A DNA stretch of 64,000 nt from Caldatribacterium sp051549785 (GCF_051549785.1 NZ_CP189974.1:1860001-1924000), one strand, 5' to 3'; positions 28,734 to 37,244 are shown, counted from the first letter of the stretch. Translations and numbers: made by a program. Notes: generated by a model not told the origin, from the letters alone.

Positions 28734-29546
28734 ATGAAGCTCGTGGTCCTTCTTACCGACTGGGGGACAAAAAGTTACTACCAGGGAGTAGTGAAGGGGG
28801 TCATCAAAAAGGTTGCTCCCGAGGTGGAAGTCATCGACCTCACCCATGAAGTCGAACCCTTCAACGTTCGAGAGGCCATGCACGTGCTTGTCCGGGCCTA
28901 CCAGGATTTCCCCCCGGGAACGGTCTTCATGGCCGTTGTGGACTACGGGGTAGGAACCGAAAGAAAGGCCATCGCCTTTGAAACGGAAAGCGGGTATTTC
29001 TTCGTGGGACCGGACAACGGGCTCTTCACCTTGGTGGCGGAGGAAGACAAAATTCTCCGCATCGTGGAACTCGAAAATCCTGAGTACTTCTACAAACCCA
29101 TTCCCTCTTCCTCATTCCACGGAAGAGACATCTTCGCCCCGGTGAGCGCGTACCTTGCAAAAGGCGTGGACCTGAGCGCCTTTGGAAGGCGGCTTGAGGG
29201 CCTGGTCCTTCTCCCTTACGAAAAAGCCCGGAAGGAGAACGGAGAAATCATCGGAGAGGTTGCGTTCTTCGACCGCTTCGGGAACGTGGAGACCAATATT
29301 CCGGGAATACTCCTCAAGGACCTAAAGTTTTTCAGTACGGTGACGATAAAGAAAGATGGAGGGGAATTCGTTGCCACTTACTGCCGCACTTATGGGGATG
29401 TCGCCGAAGGAGAACTCCTCATCCACACCGATAGCTCTGGATTTCTTGAGATTGCCGTGAACCAGGGGAACGCGAGGGAGAAATTGAAATTACAGGGTGG
29501 GGAAAGAATAGCGGTTCTCTGCCACAGATGGGGAGAAGTATCATAA
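28734..29546 (+). CDS. S-adenosyl-L-methionine hydrolase/hydroxide adenosyltransferase (DUF62)
   Basis: A 270-residue protein of the DUF62/SAM hydroxide adenosyltransferase family, which converts SAM to adenosine and methionine. The start is LLTDWGTKSYYQGVVKG. The conserved Asp, Arg and His triad region lies in FVGPDNGLFTL and SSSFHGRDIFAPVSAYLAKG. FFDRFGNVETNIPG is the C-terminal family motif. It follows the MFS gene closely and ends inside the terminator hairpin. The physiological role of these enzymes is still unclear. Confidence 0.9.
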   Translation: MKLVVLLTDWGTKSYYQGVVKGVIKKVAPEVEVIDLTHEVEPFNVREAMHVLVRAYQDFPPGTVFMAVVDYGVGTERKAIAFETESGYFFVGPDNGLFTLVAEEDKILRIVELENPEYFYKPIPSSSFHGRDIFAPVSAYLAKGVDLSAFGRRLEGLVLLPYEKARKENGEIIGEVAFFDRFGNVETNIPGILLKDLKFFSTVTIKKDGGEFVATYCRTYGDVAEGELLIHTDSSGFLEIAVNQGNAREKLKLQGGERIAVLCHRWGEVS

Positions 29547-29567
29547 GCACTTCTCCCCCAATTTTTT
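29530..29567 (+). terminator. Terminator after the DUF62 gene
   Basis: A ten-base-pair stem GGGGAGAAGT/ACTTCTCCCC (29530-29539 with 29549-29558), then CA and a run of six T residues. The stop codon of the DUF62 gene lies in the loop. On the opposite strand the hairpin is not followed by T residues, so it serves the plus-strand genes. Confidence 0.85.
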
Positions 29568-29571
29568 CAGC

Positions 29572-30516
29572 TCAGTCCAAATTTACCGCAACAATGCTTT
29601 CCTCGTCATTGTTGACTACGAGGATCTGGGTAGCATCTTGAGAAAGAGCAACTGTCCAGGGCTTAAAACCCAAGTCAATGGTTTTAACAACCTTCTTTGA
29701 AGTAAGATCGACGACAGAGACACTCCGGCCAGCATTATTGGTAACGTAAGCCCAAGCTCCATCTGGAGAAATCGCTACATACCAAGGCCATTCTCCAACA
29801 GTAATTTCTCCAATGATTTGAAGGGTATCCACGTGAAGAAGAGAAACACTGTTGGACCTCGTGTTCACTATAACAGCACAGTTCCCCTGGGGAGTGAGGG
29901 CTATATCCCAAGGCTTCTCTCCCACCCTGATCCTCTTCATTTCCTTCCCAGTAGAAAGGTCAATCACTGATACATCGTTGGAATCGTAGTTTACTACTAA
30001 TGCCCTGGTACCCTCAGGAGTAATAGCAATCCCGGAGGGAGAAAGACCTGTCGGGATTTTCCGAATTTCTGCTTTTTGGTCCAAATCTATCAACGAAACG
30101 CTATTCGGTACCCAATTGGTAACCAACAAAAACCGGTTATCAGGCGTAATTGCTACATCTTGGGGTAATTCACCAGTAGCAATTCGTTCCCTTTCTACCC
30201 TGTTTGATAAATCCACAACCGAAACATCATTTGATTGAGAGTTGACCACATAGCAGGTCGAACCGTCCCCGGAGAGAACAAGGCTTTTAGGCCCCTGTCC
30301 AACAGCAATCCTTGTTGTTGCACCACTTGCTAAATCTATAAGAGCAATCTCATTCGAAGCCGTATTCGCTACAACAACACTTTGTTGACCAGGAATTACT
30401 GCCATTCCCCAGGGACTACGTCCTCCCGAGGGAAAAGCCAAAGCGAAAGCCTCAGCGTGATTTAGACCTACCAGAAGCAGCGCTATTACTCCCCATAACC
30501 TCACGTACCTCTGCAT
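29572..30516 (-). CDS. Secreted YVTN-type seven-bladed beta-propeller protein
   Basis: About 314 residues with an N-terminal signal peptide (RYVRLWGVIALLLVGLNHAEA). It consists of about seven 42-residue repeats of the form VG..P..IA..PDG...V.N..SN.VSVIDL, the YVTN/40-residue repeat that folds into a beta-propeller. The ATG at 30516 is well spaced from GGAGG; two upstream ATG codons are possible. It is last in the AT-rich pilin gene run, 16 bases after the PilX-like gene. The role is unknown; export suggests a surface or periplasmic binding role with the pilins. Confidence 0.8.
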   Translation of the reverse strand: MQRYVRLWGVIALLLVGLNHAEAFALAFPSGGRSPWGMAVIPGQQSVVVANTASNEIALIDLASGATTRIAVGQGPKSLVLSGDGSTCYVVNSQSNDVSVVDLSNRVERERIATGELPQDVAITPDNRFLLVTNWVPNSVSLIDLDQKAEIRKIPTGLSPSGIAITPEGTRALVVNYDSNDVSVIDLSTGKEMKRIRVGEKPWDIALTPQGNCAVIVNTRSNSVSLLHVDTLQIIGEITVGEWPWYVAISPDGAWAYVTNNAGRSVSVVDLTSKKVVKTIDLGFKPWTVALSQDATQILVVNNDEESIVAVNLD

Positions 30517-30532
30517 AGCCATCCCTCCCCCT

Positions 30533-31711
30533 TTAAGTTTCATCCCATTTGTTAACTCTCAACGCCCTTAAGGGATCCCACGCGATGTTGCTGTCCACTA
30601 AGTCGGCGTTGTACTTAATTTCCGCGTTTCCGGTAAAGTCTATCCTATAAGCCACAGCTGCTCCAAAAATACAAGAATTTCCCGCTATTTTAAGTGTTCC
30701 CTGGGGCACAAAAAACACCCCCGTTACCTCTCCATTACCAGTAATCTTAGACTCACCACTACTAAGAGAAACAAAAGCGATACTGGCTGGTTGATCCAAT
30801 TGATGAGACATGTTGCCAGTAACATCGATAACCCCCTCTGAAACGATAATACCTTGCCCTCTTATAGAAGTATTGCCGGTTATCTTCACCTTCCCCTTAA
30901 CATAAACAATGGCATTATCTGCAAGCGATATACTTGCATTGCCTGTTATGGTGAGGTCACCGTTGATATACGCATTACCAAGGTTCACACTAACGTTCCC
31001 GGAGTAAGAAAGGCCACTCGAGTAAATCGTTCCGGTTTTGGCCTTGTCCTCCCAGGACTGCCTAAGAGGTTCCTCTACAGTTGGAATCTCCTGGAAGTAC
31101 TGAGGGCCAGCAAAGATTCCCTCTCCTACTTCGACATTCCCCCTGACGGTAACACCATTCTCGAGAGCCGAAGATACCGAACCAGTGACTTCGACGTTGC
31201 CTTTAAGGGAAATTCTCCCGTGTCCGTAGACATTCCCTTTTGCTTTTCTTTCGTTAGAACTATAAATCCTTGAGTTCCCGGTTAAATCGATATCCGTGTT
31301 TGAAGCCAAAGCGTTATTAAAGATTGGTGGAAAACCGGTTCTTTGTACATCAACTGTAATGGTTCTTTCTATACTTTTGCGTCCAATGGTCACAGTACCC
31401 GTACTTTGAATGGTCCGCCCTGTTTGGGAATTTGAAGAGACGGAAACTTTAAAAGTACCAAGAGGAGCAGAATTAGGAGGGAAAGAGATAGGACTAGCAG
31501 GAGGAGACCAGTTCCAATTTTGGATAAGTTGCTTTATGGCATACTCTATGCCGGCTTCAGCAAGGTAATGGGCCTGTGCAGAAGCTATATTTAGACGGGC
31601 TTCCTGAGTACCACCAATGAAAAGAAACGACGCGGCTGTAAGAACTGTTGCCAAAGCTAATACTACCACGATGGTGATAAGCAGTACTGAACCTTTGTCC
31701 CCCTTCAGCAT
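30533..31711 (-). CDS. PilX-like pilus assembly protein with beta-helix-like TGN repeats
   Basis: About 392 residues. The N terminus MLKGDKGSVLLITIVVVLAL is a type IV pilin-like leader with a hydrophobic helix, and QAHYLAEAGIEYAIKQL is the conserved helix of PilX-like minor pilins. The remaining three quarters carry about nine short repeats built around T/S-G-N (for example LTGNSRI, ITGNASI, VTGNMSH), suggesting a beta-solenoid head. AT-rich with atypical codon use. It lies 26 bases after the PilW-like gene. Related minor pilins prime pilus assembly or carry adhesive heads. Confidence 0.75.
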   Translation of the reverse strand: MLKGDKGSVLLITIVVVLALATVLTAASFLFIGGTQEARLNIASAQAHYLAEAGIEYAIKQLIQNWNWSPPASPISFPPNSAPLGTFKVSVSSNSQTGRTIQSTGTVTIGRKSIERTITVDVQRTGFPPIFNNALASNTDIDLTGNSRIYSSNERKAKGNVYGHGRISLKGNVEVTGSVSSALENGVTVRGNVEVGEGIFAGPQYFQEIPTVEEPLRQSWEDKAKTGTIYSSGLSYSGNVSVNLGNAYINGDLTITGNASISLADNAIVYVKGKVKITGNTSIRGQGIIVSEGVIDVTGNMSHQLDQPASIAFVSLSSGESKITGNGEVTGVFFVPQGTLKIAGNSCIFGAAVAYRIDFTGNAEIKYNADLVDSNIAWDPLRALRVNKWDET

Positions 31712-31737
31712 TTCTATCCCCTCCAAACGCTTTACAC

Positions 31738-32262
31738 CTACTTAGAAGGACTCCTTTTGAAGAGGGAAGTCTGAAAAATCTGCTCTTTCCCCGCTACCAC
31801 TGCTCTAATTTCGATGGTCACCAGGTTTGAGGATTTTTTGATTTTGAAGTCCTCTATACCTTGAACTATGACTCGTTCCCCTTGACCGTTCTTGGAGCGC
31901 ACTATGGTCTTCATGACCTTCCCATCGGTAGAATATTCCTTGAGGGAATATTCTACAATTGAGCCTGAGTTCTCAACAATTATGACTCGAGAAGAGCTTG
32001 TATTTATTTGTTTAGCACTGCGAATACTCCGAGCAGCTTCCAAGAAAAAGCGATTTACCTGGCTGATGAGGATCTGCTGATTCACCTGACTCTTGCTACC
32101 CGGGGCGAGGTATCCCCCCAGAAGTTCAAGACGCATCCGAAAACCAAGCGAGAAAATAGTTGCATACGCGATGAAAAGGAGGAACGAAAGGATGCCTACA
32201 GTAATGGTTACTTCTAAAAGCGTGAAACCTTGGTAACTTTTAATCTGCCTGCAGGAGATCAT
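31738..32262 (-). CDS. Type IV prepilin-like protein (PilW/PulJ-like)
   Basis: About 174 residues. The class III signal has Gly12 before the cleavage site and then FTLLEVTITVGILSFLLFIAYA, with Glu at mature position 5. The C-terminal half is hydrophilic, with beta-strand character (VTIEIRAVVAGKEQ). The start MISCRQIKSY at 32262 overlaps the preceding prepilin gene by 23 bases. It needs a PilD-type peptidase, not encoded in this window. Confidence 0.8.
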   Translation of the reverse strand: MISCRQIKSYQGFTLLEVTITVGILSFLLFIAYATIFSLGFRMRLELLGGYLAPGSKSQVNQQILISQVNRFFLEAARSIRSAKQINTSSSRVIIVENSGSIVEYSLKEYSTDGKVMKTIVRSKNGQGERVIVQGIEDFKIKKSSNLVTIEIRAVVAGKEQIFQTSLFKRSPSK

Positions 32263-32737
32263 TGATACCTCCCTTAACCACCAGAGTTCCAAAACGTACC
32301 GGGTTCATGTTCTTTCTCCAGGCTACCTTTAGCTCCACAACGTAGATTTCTGAAGACTCTGGGACAAGATTCAAAGTAGAGTGCCACAAGGCCTCAGGTA
32401 TAACCTGAAGAACAGACGCTGGAGGAGCAACATCAAGGTATTCGTAGAAAGAAGATAAGGCCTTGCTGTTCACGGCCAGAGCACTAAGAAGTCCTGGAAC
32501 GTTTTTATTGCCTAACCTCGGGTCACAGGGAATGGCTCGAAGTCGCTCCATAACGTCGGTAACAAGCAGCACACAAGCAGCATACTCGCGGTTGCTTTCG
32601 CTTGTACGCAAGTTCATTACAAATAGTCCTAAAACAGCACTAACACCAAAACCTGCTATAACGACTGCCATAACGACTTCGAGTAATGTGGCACCTTTTT
32701 CTTTCCAGATTTTGTTCACTCTGCCTTTACAGAACAT
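32240..32737 (-). CDS. Type IV prepilin-like protein (PilV-like)
   Basis: About 165 residues with leader MFCKGRVNKIWKEKG followed by ATLLEVVMAVVIAGFGVSAVLG, a class III prepilin cleavage site with Glu5. The downstream REYAACVLLVTDVMERLRAIP helix is typical of PilV/type II secretion minor pilins. First gene of the AT-rich run, with its own probable promoter. A GTG eight codons upstream is an alternative start. Confidence 0.78.
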   Translation of the reverse strand: MFCKGRVNKIWKEKGATLLEVVMAVVIAGFGVSAVLGLFVMNLRTSESNREYAACVLLVTDVMERLRAIPCDPRLGNKNVPGLLSALAVNSKALSSFYEYLDVAPPASVLQVIPEALWHSTLNLVPESSEIYVVELKVAWRKNMNPVRFGTLVVKGGINDLLQAD

Positions 32738-32776
32738 CGCTATTTCCCATCCTCTATTCACCTTTTACAGGATACA

Positions 32777-32805
32777 TTTTTATGCCAAAAACGAATACTT
32801 CACAA
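32777..32805 (-). promoter_or_regulatory. Candidate promoter of the pilin/propeller run
   Basis: TTGTGA (32800-32805) and TAAAAA (32777-32782) on the minus strand, 17 bases apart. The -35 overlaps the xylB stop codon. It would allow the AT-rich genes to be expressed independently of xylB. Confidence 0.45.
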
Positions 32806-34332
32806 TCTGCCTCCACCCAGCTCCTCAAACACCTCACACAGGGCGAGGTAGCTCTTCACAAAGGTGGGGTAAACCCGGTCATACACGCTTTTCTCCTCTT
32901 CCCGCGGCGCAAACTGGTCCCTGATTTTCACAAGCTCCTTTGCCACTCCAATCCCCCGGTAGAGCCCTATCCCCACCCCTCCGCAGATGGCTGCACCAAG
33001 GGAAGTCGCCTCTTCCCGGTACACGGGGCGGAGGACCTCAAGACCAAAGACGTCGGCAAGCATCTGGGCCCAGAAGTCTCCCCTTGCCCCACCCCCAATG
33101 ATGCGCATGCTTGCTATTCTGAGCCCCTGCTCCCGGAAGGCATCGAGGATAATCCGGAGGTTCAGGCTCACACCCTCAAGGACGGCTCGAATCAGGTGGG
33201 CTCTGGTGTGCCTTGGGGTAAGTCCGATGAACACCCCCCGGGCATGGGGGTTCCACCAGGGAGCCCGCTCCCCCAGAAGATACGGGAGGAAAAGGAGGCC
33301 TTCGCTTCCTGCTGGAACCTTTCCCGCCTCAAGGTCCATGAGCGCATAAGGACTCACCCCGAGTTTCTCCGCCGCCTTCACTTCTTCCCCGCAGAGGGTA
33401 TCCCGGCACCATTGGTACGAGCCTCCTGCGGCCTGCATGGTTCCGGTGGGCATGAAAAGCCCCGGGGCAAGGTGGTGGAAGGTGAAGGTCCGCATCTGAG
33501 GATCGTAAAAAGGTTTCTGGGAAGCCAGGGCAATCCAGGAGGAGGAACCGAGGTAGTTGTACGCCTGCCCTTCTTCGACCACCCCTGCTCCACAGGCCGC
33601 ACAGGCCCCATCTCCGCCGCCAATCACCACCGGTGTCCCCGGTAAAAGCCCCACTTCCTCGGCTGCGTTCTTCGTCACCTCTCCCACCACGGCAAAAGAG
33701 GGAAAAACGGGTGGGAGTTTCTCCTCTTCGATGCCCACGGCCTCAAGAATCTTTGTGGACCAGCGCTCCTCAGTGATGTCGAAGAGATTCGTCCCGGAGG
33801 CGTCGGAGAAATCCGTCGCCCAATGCCCTGTGAGTCGGAAGACCACAAAATCCTTGGCCAGGAGAAACTTCCGCGCCTTCCTGTAGACTTCAGGCCGGTG
33901 ATTCCGGAACCAGAGGATTTTCGCTAGAGAATAATTAGGGCTCAATCGGTGTCCGGTAATCCGGTAAATTTCTTCATCGGCAATCCTCTCCCGGACCCAC
34001 TCGACCTCTTTCACTCCCCGGCGGTCCGCCCAGATAATGATCCGGTCAAGGGGTACTCCCCGCTCATCCACCGGCAGGGCTCCCATCATCTGGCCAGAGA
34101 AGGAAACAACACCGATGTCTTCTTTCTTCACCCTGGCTTTCTCAAGAAGGGCCCGCGTGGAAAGAACCACCGCTTTCCAGTACTCCTCGGGGTCCTGTTC
34201 GACGGATAACGCATCGGGGTAAAAGGTCTCGTATCCAAAGAAACTGCTTGCCAGACACTCCCCCTCCGGGTCAAAGAGCGTAGCCTTGTTGCCCGTGGTC
34301 CCCAGGTCATGAGCTATGATGAGCTTCCCCAT
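32800..34332 (-). CDS. xylB: Xylulokinase-like FGGY carbohydrate kinase
   Basis: About 510 residues. The N terminus is AHDLGTTGNKATLFDPEG. VVSFSGQMMGALPVDERG and IIWADRRG match xylulokinase sugar-binding segments. TGTMQAAGGSYQW and IIGGGARGDFWAQMLADV are the mid and C-terminal FGGY motifs. The ATG at 34332 overlaps the CNNM gene end by 26 bases. Probably phosphorylates D-xylulose or a related ketose, feeding the transketolase pathway; specificity is inferred. Confidence 0.82.
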   Translation of the reverse strand: MGKLIIAHDLGTTGNKATLFDPEGECLASSFFGYETFYPDALSVEQDPEEYWKAVVLSTRALLEKARVKKEDIGVVSFSGQMMGALPVDERGVPLDRIIIWADRRGVKEVEWVRERIADEEIYRITGHRLSPNYSLAKILWFRNHRPEVYRKARKFLLAKDFVVFRLTGHWATDFSDASGTNLFDITEERWSTKILEAVGIEEEKLPPVFPSFAVVGEVTKNAAEEVGLLPGTPVVIGGGDGACAACGAGVVEEGQAYNYLGSSSWIALASQKPFYDPQMRTFTFHHLAPGLFMPTGTMQAAGGSYQWCRDTLCGEEVKAAEKLGVSPYALMDLEAGKVPAGSEGLLFLPYLLGERAPWWNPHARGVFIGLTPRHTRAHLIRAVLEGVSLNLRIILDAFREQGLRIASMRIIGGGARGDFWAQMLADVFGLEVLRPVYREEATSLGAAICGGVGIGLYRGIGVAKELVKIRDQFAPREEEKSVYDRVYPTFVKSYLALCEVFEELGGGRL

Positions 34333-35635
34333 GGTTTTCTTCCCCCTTCTCCTCAACGGTGAGGCGTACCGTGGCGATGCGCTTTCCCCTCATTCGCTCA
34401 ACCTTGAGCTTGTAGCCATTGATGCTGATCGTTTCTCCTTCTTCAGGGATTTTCCCAAGGAGTTCCATAACAAGCCCCCCCAGGGTTTCGGATTCCTCGC
34501 TTTCGGGAATCTGCACTCCCAGGGTTTCGTTCACTGTCTCTATGGGGAGTGAGGCGTCCACAAGGTACTCACGGTCGCTAATCTTCCGGTACGGAGGGGC
34601 CTCCCGGTCGTGCTCGTCCCGGATCTCACCCACGAGTTCCTCCAGGAGGTCCTCAATGGTGACAAGCCCTGCTGTTCCTCCGTACTCATCAAGGACGATG
34701 GCCATGTGGATGCGCCGCTGCTGCAGCTCGCGCAAAAGCTCCACGACTTTCTTCGTCGCAGGGACAAAATGGATGGGACGGAGGATTTCCCGCACCGGTT
34801 TCTCGAGGTCACCCTCTTTTAACGCCGGGAGCATGTCTTTGATGTGAACGAAACCGATGATGTTATCGATATCCTCCCGGTACACTGGGAGGCGGGAAAA
34901 ATGGCTCTTCAGCGAAAGTTCCAGAGCTTCCCCAAGGGTGGCATTCTCCTCAATGCACACCATGTCGGTCCTTGGAGTCATGACCTCATACGCTAAGGTA
35001 TCCCCAAACTCAAAGACCTCGCTGATGAGCCGCCGCTCCTCTAAAGGAAGTGTCCGCTGCTCGGCGATGAAGAGCTTGAGCTCCTCATCACTGAGAGAAC
35101 TTGCAGCCTCCTGGGTGACCCCAAAGAGACGGGAGATAACATCCGTGGACGCCGAGAGGGCAACCACCACCGGGCGCAGGACCCGGGAGAGGAAGAAGAT
35201 GAACCGGGAGGAAATAAGGGCAAGGCGCTCCGGATGCGCCATGGCTATCCGTTTGGGCACAAGTTCCCCAAGGACCAGGGTAACGAAAGAGATGAGGACC
35301 GTGACGCAGATCACGGCAATCTCTTCTCCAAAAATCGCAAGAACCGGAAGGCCACTGGCCTCAAGGTGCCTTCCAAGATTCCGGGCAAGGGAAATGGCAC
35401 CGGTGGCGCTGGCGAAAAACCCTGCCATGGTTACCCCAATCTGGATGGTGGCCAGGAACTCACTCGGGTTCTCGAGAAGATGGTACAGCGCTTCAAGCTG
35501 CTTTTCTGAACCTTTCCCTTTTACCGGGTGGATACGGCTCCTCCGGGTGGAAATAAGGGCAATCTCAGAAGCCGCAAAAAAGGCGTTCATGGCAACAAGA
35601 AGCAGTATGAGAAGGATTGTTCCCAGGTACTCCAC
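34307..35635 (-). CDS. CNNM/CorC/HlyC-family transporter (putative Mg2+ or divalent-cation exporter)
   Basis: A 442-residue membrane protein. The N-terminal DUF21/CNNM domain has about four helices (MNAFFAASEIALISTRRSRI; LGELVPKRIAMAHPERLAL). A CBS pair follows (VMTPRTDMVCI at about 217; GFVHIKDMLPA), then a C-terminal CorC-HlyC domain. Bacterial homologues such as MpfA export Mg2+. The GTG start at 35635 follows GGAGGA. A 142-base leader with strong pairing precedes it. Confidence 0.9.
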   Translation of the reverse strand: MEYLGTILLILLLVAMNAFFAASEIALISTRRSRIHPVKGKGSEKQLEALYHLLENPSEFLATIQIGVTMAGFFASATGAISLARNLGRHLEASGLPVLAIFGEEIAVICVTVLISFVTLVLGELVPKRIAMAHPERLALISSRFIFFLSRVLRPVVVALSASTDVISRLFGVTQEAASSLSDEELKLFIAEQRTLPLEERRLISEVFEFGDTLAYEVMTPRTDMVCIEENATLGEALELSLKSHFSRLPVYREDIDNIIGFVHIKDMLPALKEGDLEKPVREILRPIHFVPATKKVVELLRELQQRRIHMAIVLDEYGGTAGLVTIEDLLEELVGEIRDEHDREAPPYRKISDREYLVDASLPIETVNETLGVQIPESEESETLGGLVMELLGKIPEEGETISINGYKLKVERMRGKRIATVRLTVEEKGEENHGEAHHSS

Positions 35636-35777
35636 TTACATCATCCTCCGGGACAGGTGAGGGCAAAAAGCGGCACTCCGGTGAAACCTAAAGGGATACA
35701 GGGGGAAAGAAAACCGCTCGTCCGGGTCCTCGCTTTCAGACACTGCTTTCGGTATCCCCTCTCCCTCTCTGGTCTTG
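35636..35777 (-). promoter_or_regulatory. Structured 5' leader of the CNNM transporter gene (candidate riboswitch)
   Basis: The expected transcript from the promoter at 35784-35812 has a leader of about 142 bases. A long-range nine-base-pair stem closes it: AGGGGATAC (35752-35760) with GTATCCCTT (35691-35699) on the minus strand. A second possible pairing, AGCGG with CCGCT before a run of five T residues, overlaps the first, so two alternative folds are possible. It matches none of the Mg, Mn or Ni/Co riboswitch consensus sequences I know. The regulatory role is inferred. Confidence 0.4.
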
Positions 35778-35783
35778 TTCTTT

Positions 35784-35812
35784 ATCTTACCACATCTTCA
35801 CAAGATTTGCCA
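35784..35812 (-). promoter_or_regulatory. Promoter of the CNNM transporter gene
   Basis: TGGCAA (35807-35812) and TAAGAT (35784-35789) on the minus strand are 17 bases apart. The -10 is preceded by TGG, making it an extended -10. Confidence 0.5.
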
Positions 35813-35904
35813 CCTTGGCCTTTTACCGGCCCGGGCAATGGAAAAACACCACCTGACCGGTACACGAAACCCCAGACGGCTAATCCATCTCCATTCATAG
35901 CGCC

Positions 35905-36190
35905 GGTGAAGGGCACAGGATAGACAACCTCTGCGGTACCCAAAAGTGTGCCTCACGGTCGTGGGGGAAACTAGAGTCCTTCCCGAAGGGCTTTCAACGG
36001 CCCACGAAAGTGTGGTAGTATTCGGTGAGGCTACCTCTGTGGACGGAGAGGAAAGAGGACAGCTCTCCGGACTCTCATCAAGAAGTATGCCCCTGCGAAT
36101 GAAAGAGCCGAGGAAGATAGAGAACCTGTAGAACGCAACGGCAGTAATCCGAAGGGTAGAGGAAATGGCGTAGTCCAGAAGACCGAAAGG
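35905..36190 (+). ncRNA. Candidate structured RNA in the 565-base spacer before the alpha/beta hydrolase
   Basis: No credible protein is encoded in 35636-36200. On the plus strand at least five ordered stems can be drawn: GGCACA/TGTGCC (35912-35917 with 35947-35952); TCGTGGG/CCCACGA (35959-35965 with 36001-36007), enclosing AGTCCTT/AAGGGCT (35975-35981 with 35986-35992); GGTAG/CTACC (36014-36018 with 36031-36035); CGGAGAG/CTCTCCG (36044-36050 with 36063-36069). GAAA- and CGAA-rich loops are frequent. It may be a leader riboswitch of the hydrolase gene or a separate RNA. The 3' boundary is a guess. I could not match it to RNase P, tmRNA or a known riboswitch. Confidence 0.4.
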
Positions 36191-36200
36191 AGTAAAGATT

Positions 36201-37001
36201 ATGGAAGTGGACTTTGCGCCTTTCAGAGAACACAGGGAGTACACTATCTTCCGTTTCTTTCTGCAACCCGGCCTCCCTGCCCTCTTCCTCACACCCCGGA
36301 ATACCCCTCCGCCGTACCCTGCCGTCTTTTTCCTCCACCACTACCGGGGGTCGAAAGAAAACCTCGCCTTCTTTGCCCTCGAGGCAGCACGAAGGGGCTT
36401 TGCGGCTCTGGCCATTGACATGGAGTACCACGGGGAACGGAAGGTCAATGACAGAGACATCCTCTCGACAGACCTTGAGGATGACTACCAGGCATTCCTC
36501 CGGACCTTCGAGTACGCCCTTTTTGCCCTTCACTTCCTCGAAACGCACGAAAGTATCCGCCCGGGAGAAACCTTCCTCCTCGGTGTGAGTCTCGGGGCAC
36601 TTGTGGGCGCTGTTATCGCTGCGCTCTACGGGAAATTCAGGGGCATTGCCCTTGTCGTTGGCGGAGGGAACATCGAAATCCTCTTTGAGGAGAGCATGCT
36701 CGACTCCATCGTGGACATCCGTTATGATCTCCGGAAACGGGGCATATCGGTTCGCGACGTCGCCATGGCCTGGAAGGACCTCGACCCCGTGAATGCAGTG
36801 GAAGCACTCACCGACACTCCAGCTTTTTTCTTCAACGCTACCCGGGATACCATCGTTCCGGGGGAGTGTACTCTTGCGCTCTACAGGGCAATCCGTGCTC
36901 CGAAGGAAATCCAGTGGTTCCACGCCGAGCACGACCTCTTCTACCTTCCCCGGTACCGTATTCCCCAGAGAGTCTTTGAACGCTTCACCGCACTGCGGTG
37001 A
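36201..37001 (+). CDS. Alpha/beta hydrolase (dienelactone hydrolase/acyl-peptidase-like)
   Basis: A 266-residue cytoplasmic hydrolase. PAVFFLHHYRGSKEN supplies the oxyanion-hole region, the nucleophile Ser is in LGVSLGA (about residue 127), an Asp is in FFNATRDTIVPG and the His is in FHAEHDLFYLP. The ATG follows AAAGGAG. It stands alone on the plus strand behind a long structured spacer. The natural substrate cannot be deduced. Confidence 0.82.
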   Translation: MEVDFAPFREHREYTIFRFFLQPGLPALFLTPRNTPPPYPAVFFLHHYRGSKENLAFFALEAARRGFAALAIDMEYHGERKVNDRDILSTDLEDDYQAFLRTFEYALFALHFLETHESIRPGETFLLGVSLGALVGAVIAALYGKFRGIALVVGGGNIEILFEESMLDSIVDIRYDLRKRGISVRDVAMAWKDLDPVNAVEALTDTPAFFFNATRDTIVPGECTLALYRAIRAPKEIQWFHAEHDLFYLPRYRIPQRVFERFTALR

Positions 37002-37096
37002 ACTCGGGATTCCTCCGCTCCGGGAACTCTATCGAGAGCTTCCGGGGAGGGAACTCCAGGGTGTCCCCGCCCAGAACTTGTGGGAGAACAGGGGGT

Positions 37097-37238
37097 AAAA
37101 AAGAACCATGGGCTCCAACGAACCTTCAGGTGTTTTCAGGAGGCATTGCGCCTCTTTTGCGGGCTTCCTCCTCATCCCCTCTTTCGGGGGGACTCTGGAG
37201 GGTCCCAGACCACCTTCCGATTCCTCGGAACCCATGGC
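37097..37238 (-). ncRNA. Free-standing structured ncRNA of about 142 nt, unassigned
   Basis: A strong promoter (TTGACA, 17 bases, TATCCT) starts a transcript near 37238. Its two ends form an 11-base-pair stem: CCATGGGTTCC (37227-37237) with GGAGCCCATGG (37106-37116), followed by TTCTTTTTT as terminator. Inside, GAATC/GGTTC and AGGTG/CACCT continue the stem, separated by a GGA/GAA purine internal loop. They open into a multiloop with hairpins TCTGG/CCAGA, TCCCC/GGGGA and AGGAGG/CCTCCT. There is no SD-led reading frame and no gene downstream on this strand for over 1 kb. The closed-end shape recalls 6S or SRP RNA, but their conserved motifs are not evident. Confidence 0.6.
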
Positions 37239-37244
37239 GGTTAT

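Noticed and set aside
35636..36200. RNase P RNA, tmRNA or SRP RNA in the long spacer
   Set aside because: The universal RNase P GAGGAAAGUCC segment, the tmRNA tRNA-like ends and the SRP GGAAGGAAGCAGCC-type loop are all absent.
36078..36932. A 284-codon minus-strand frame opposite the alpha/beta hydrolase
   Set aside because: The plus-strand frame has the Ser-Asp-His hydrolase motifs and an SD; the opposite frame shows no family features.
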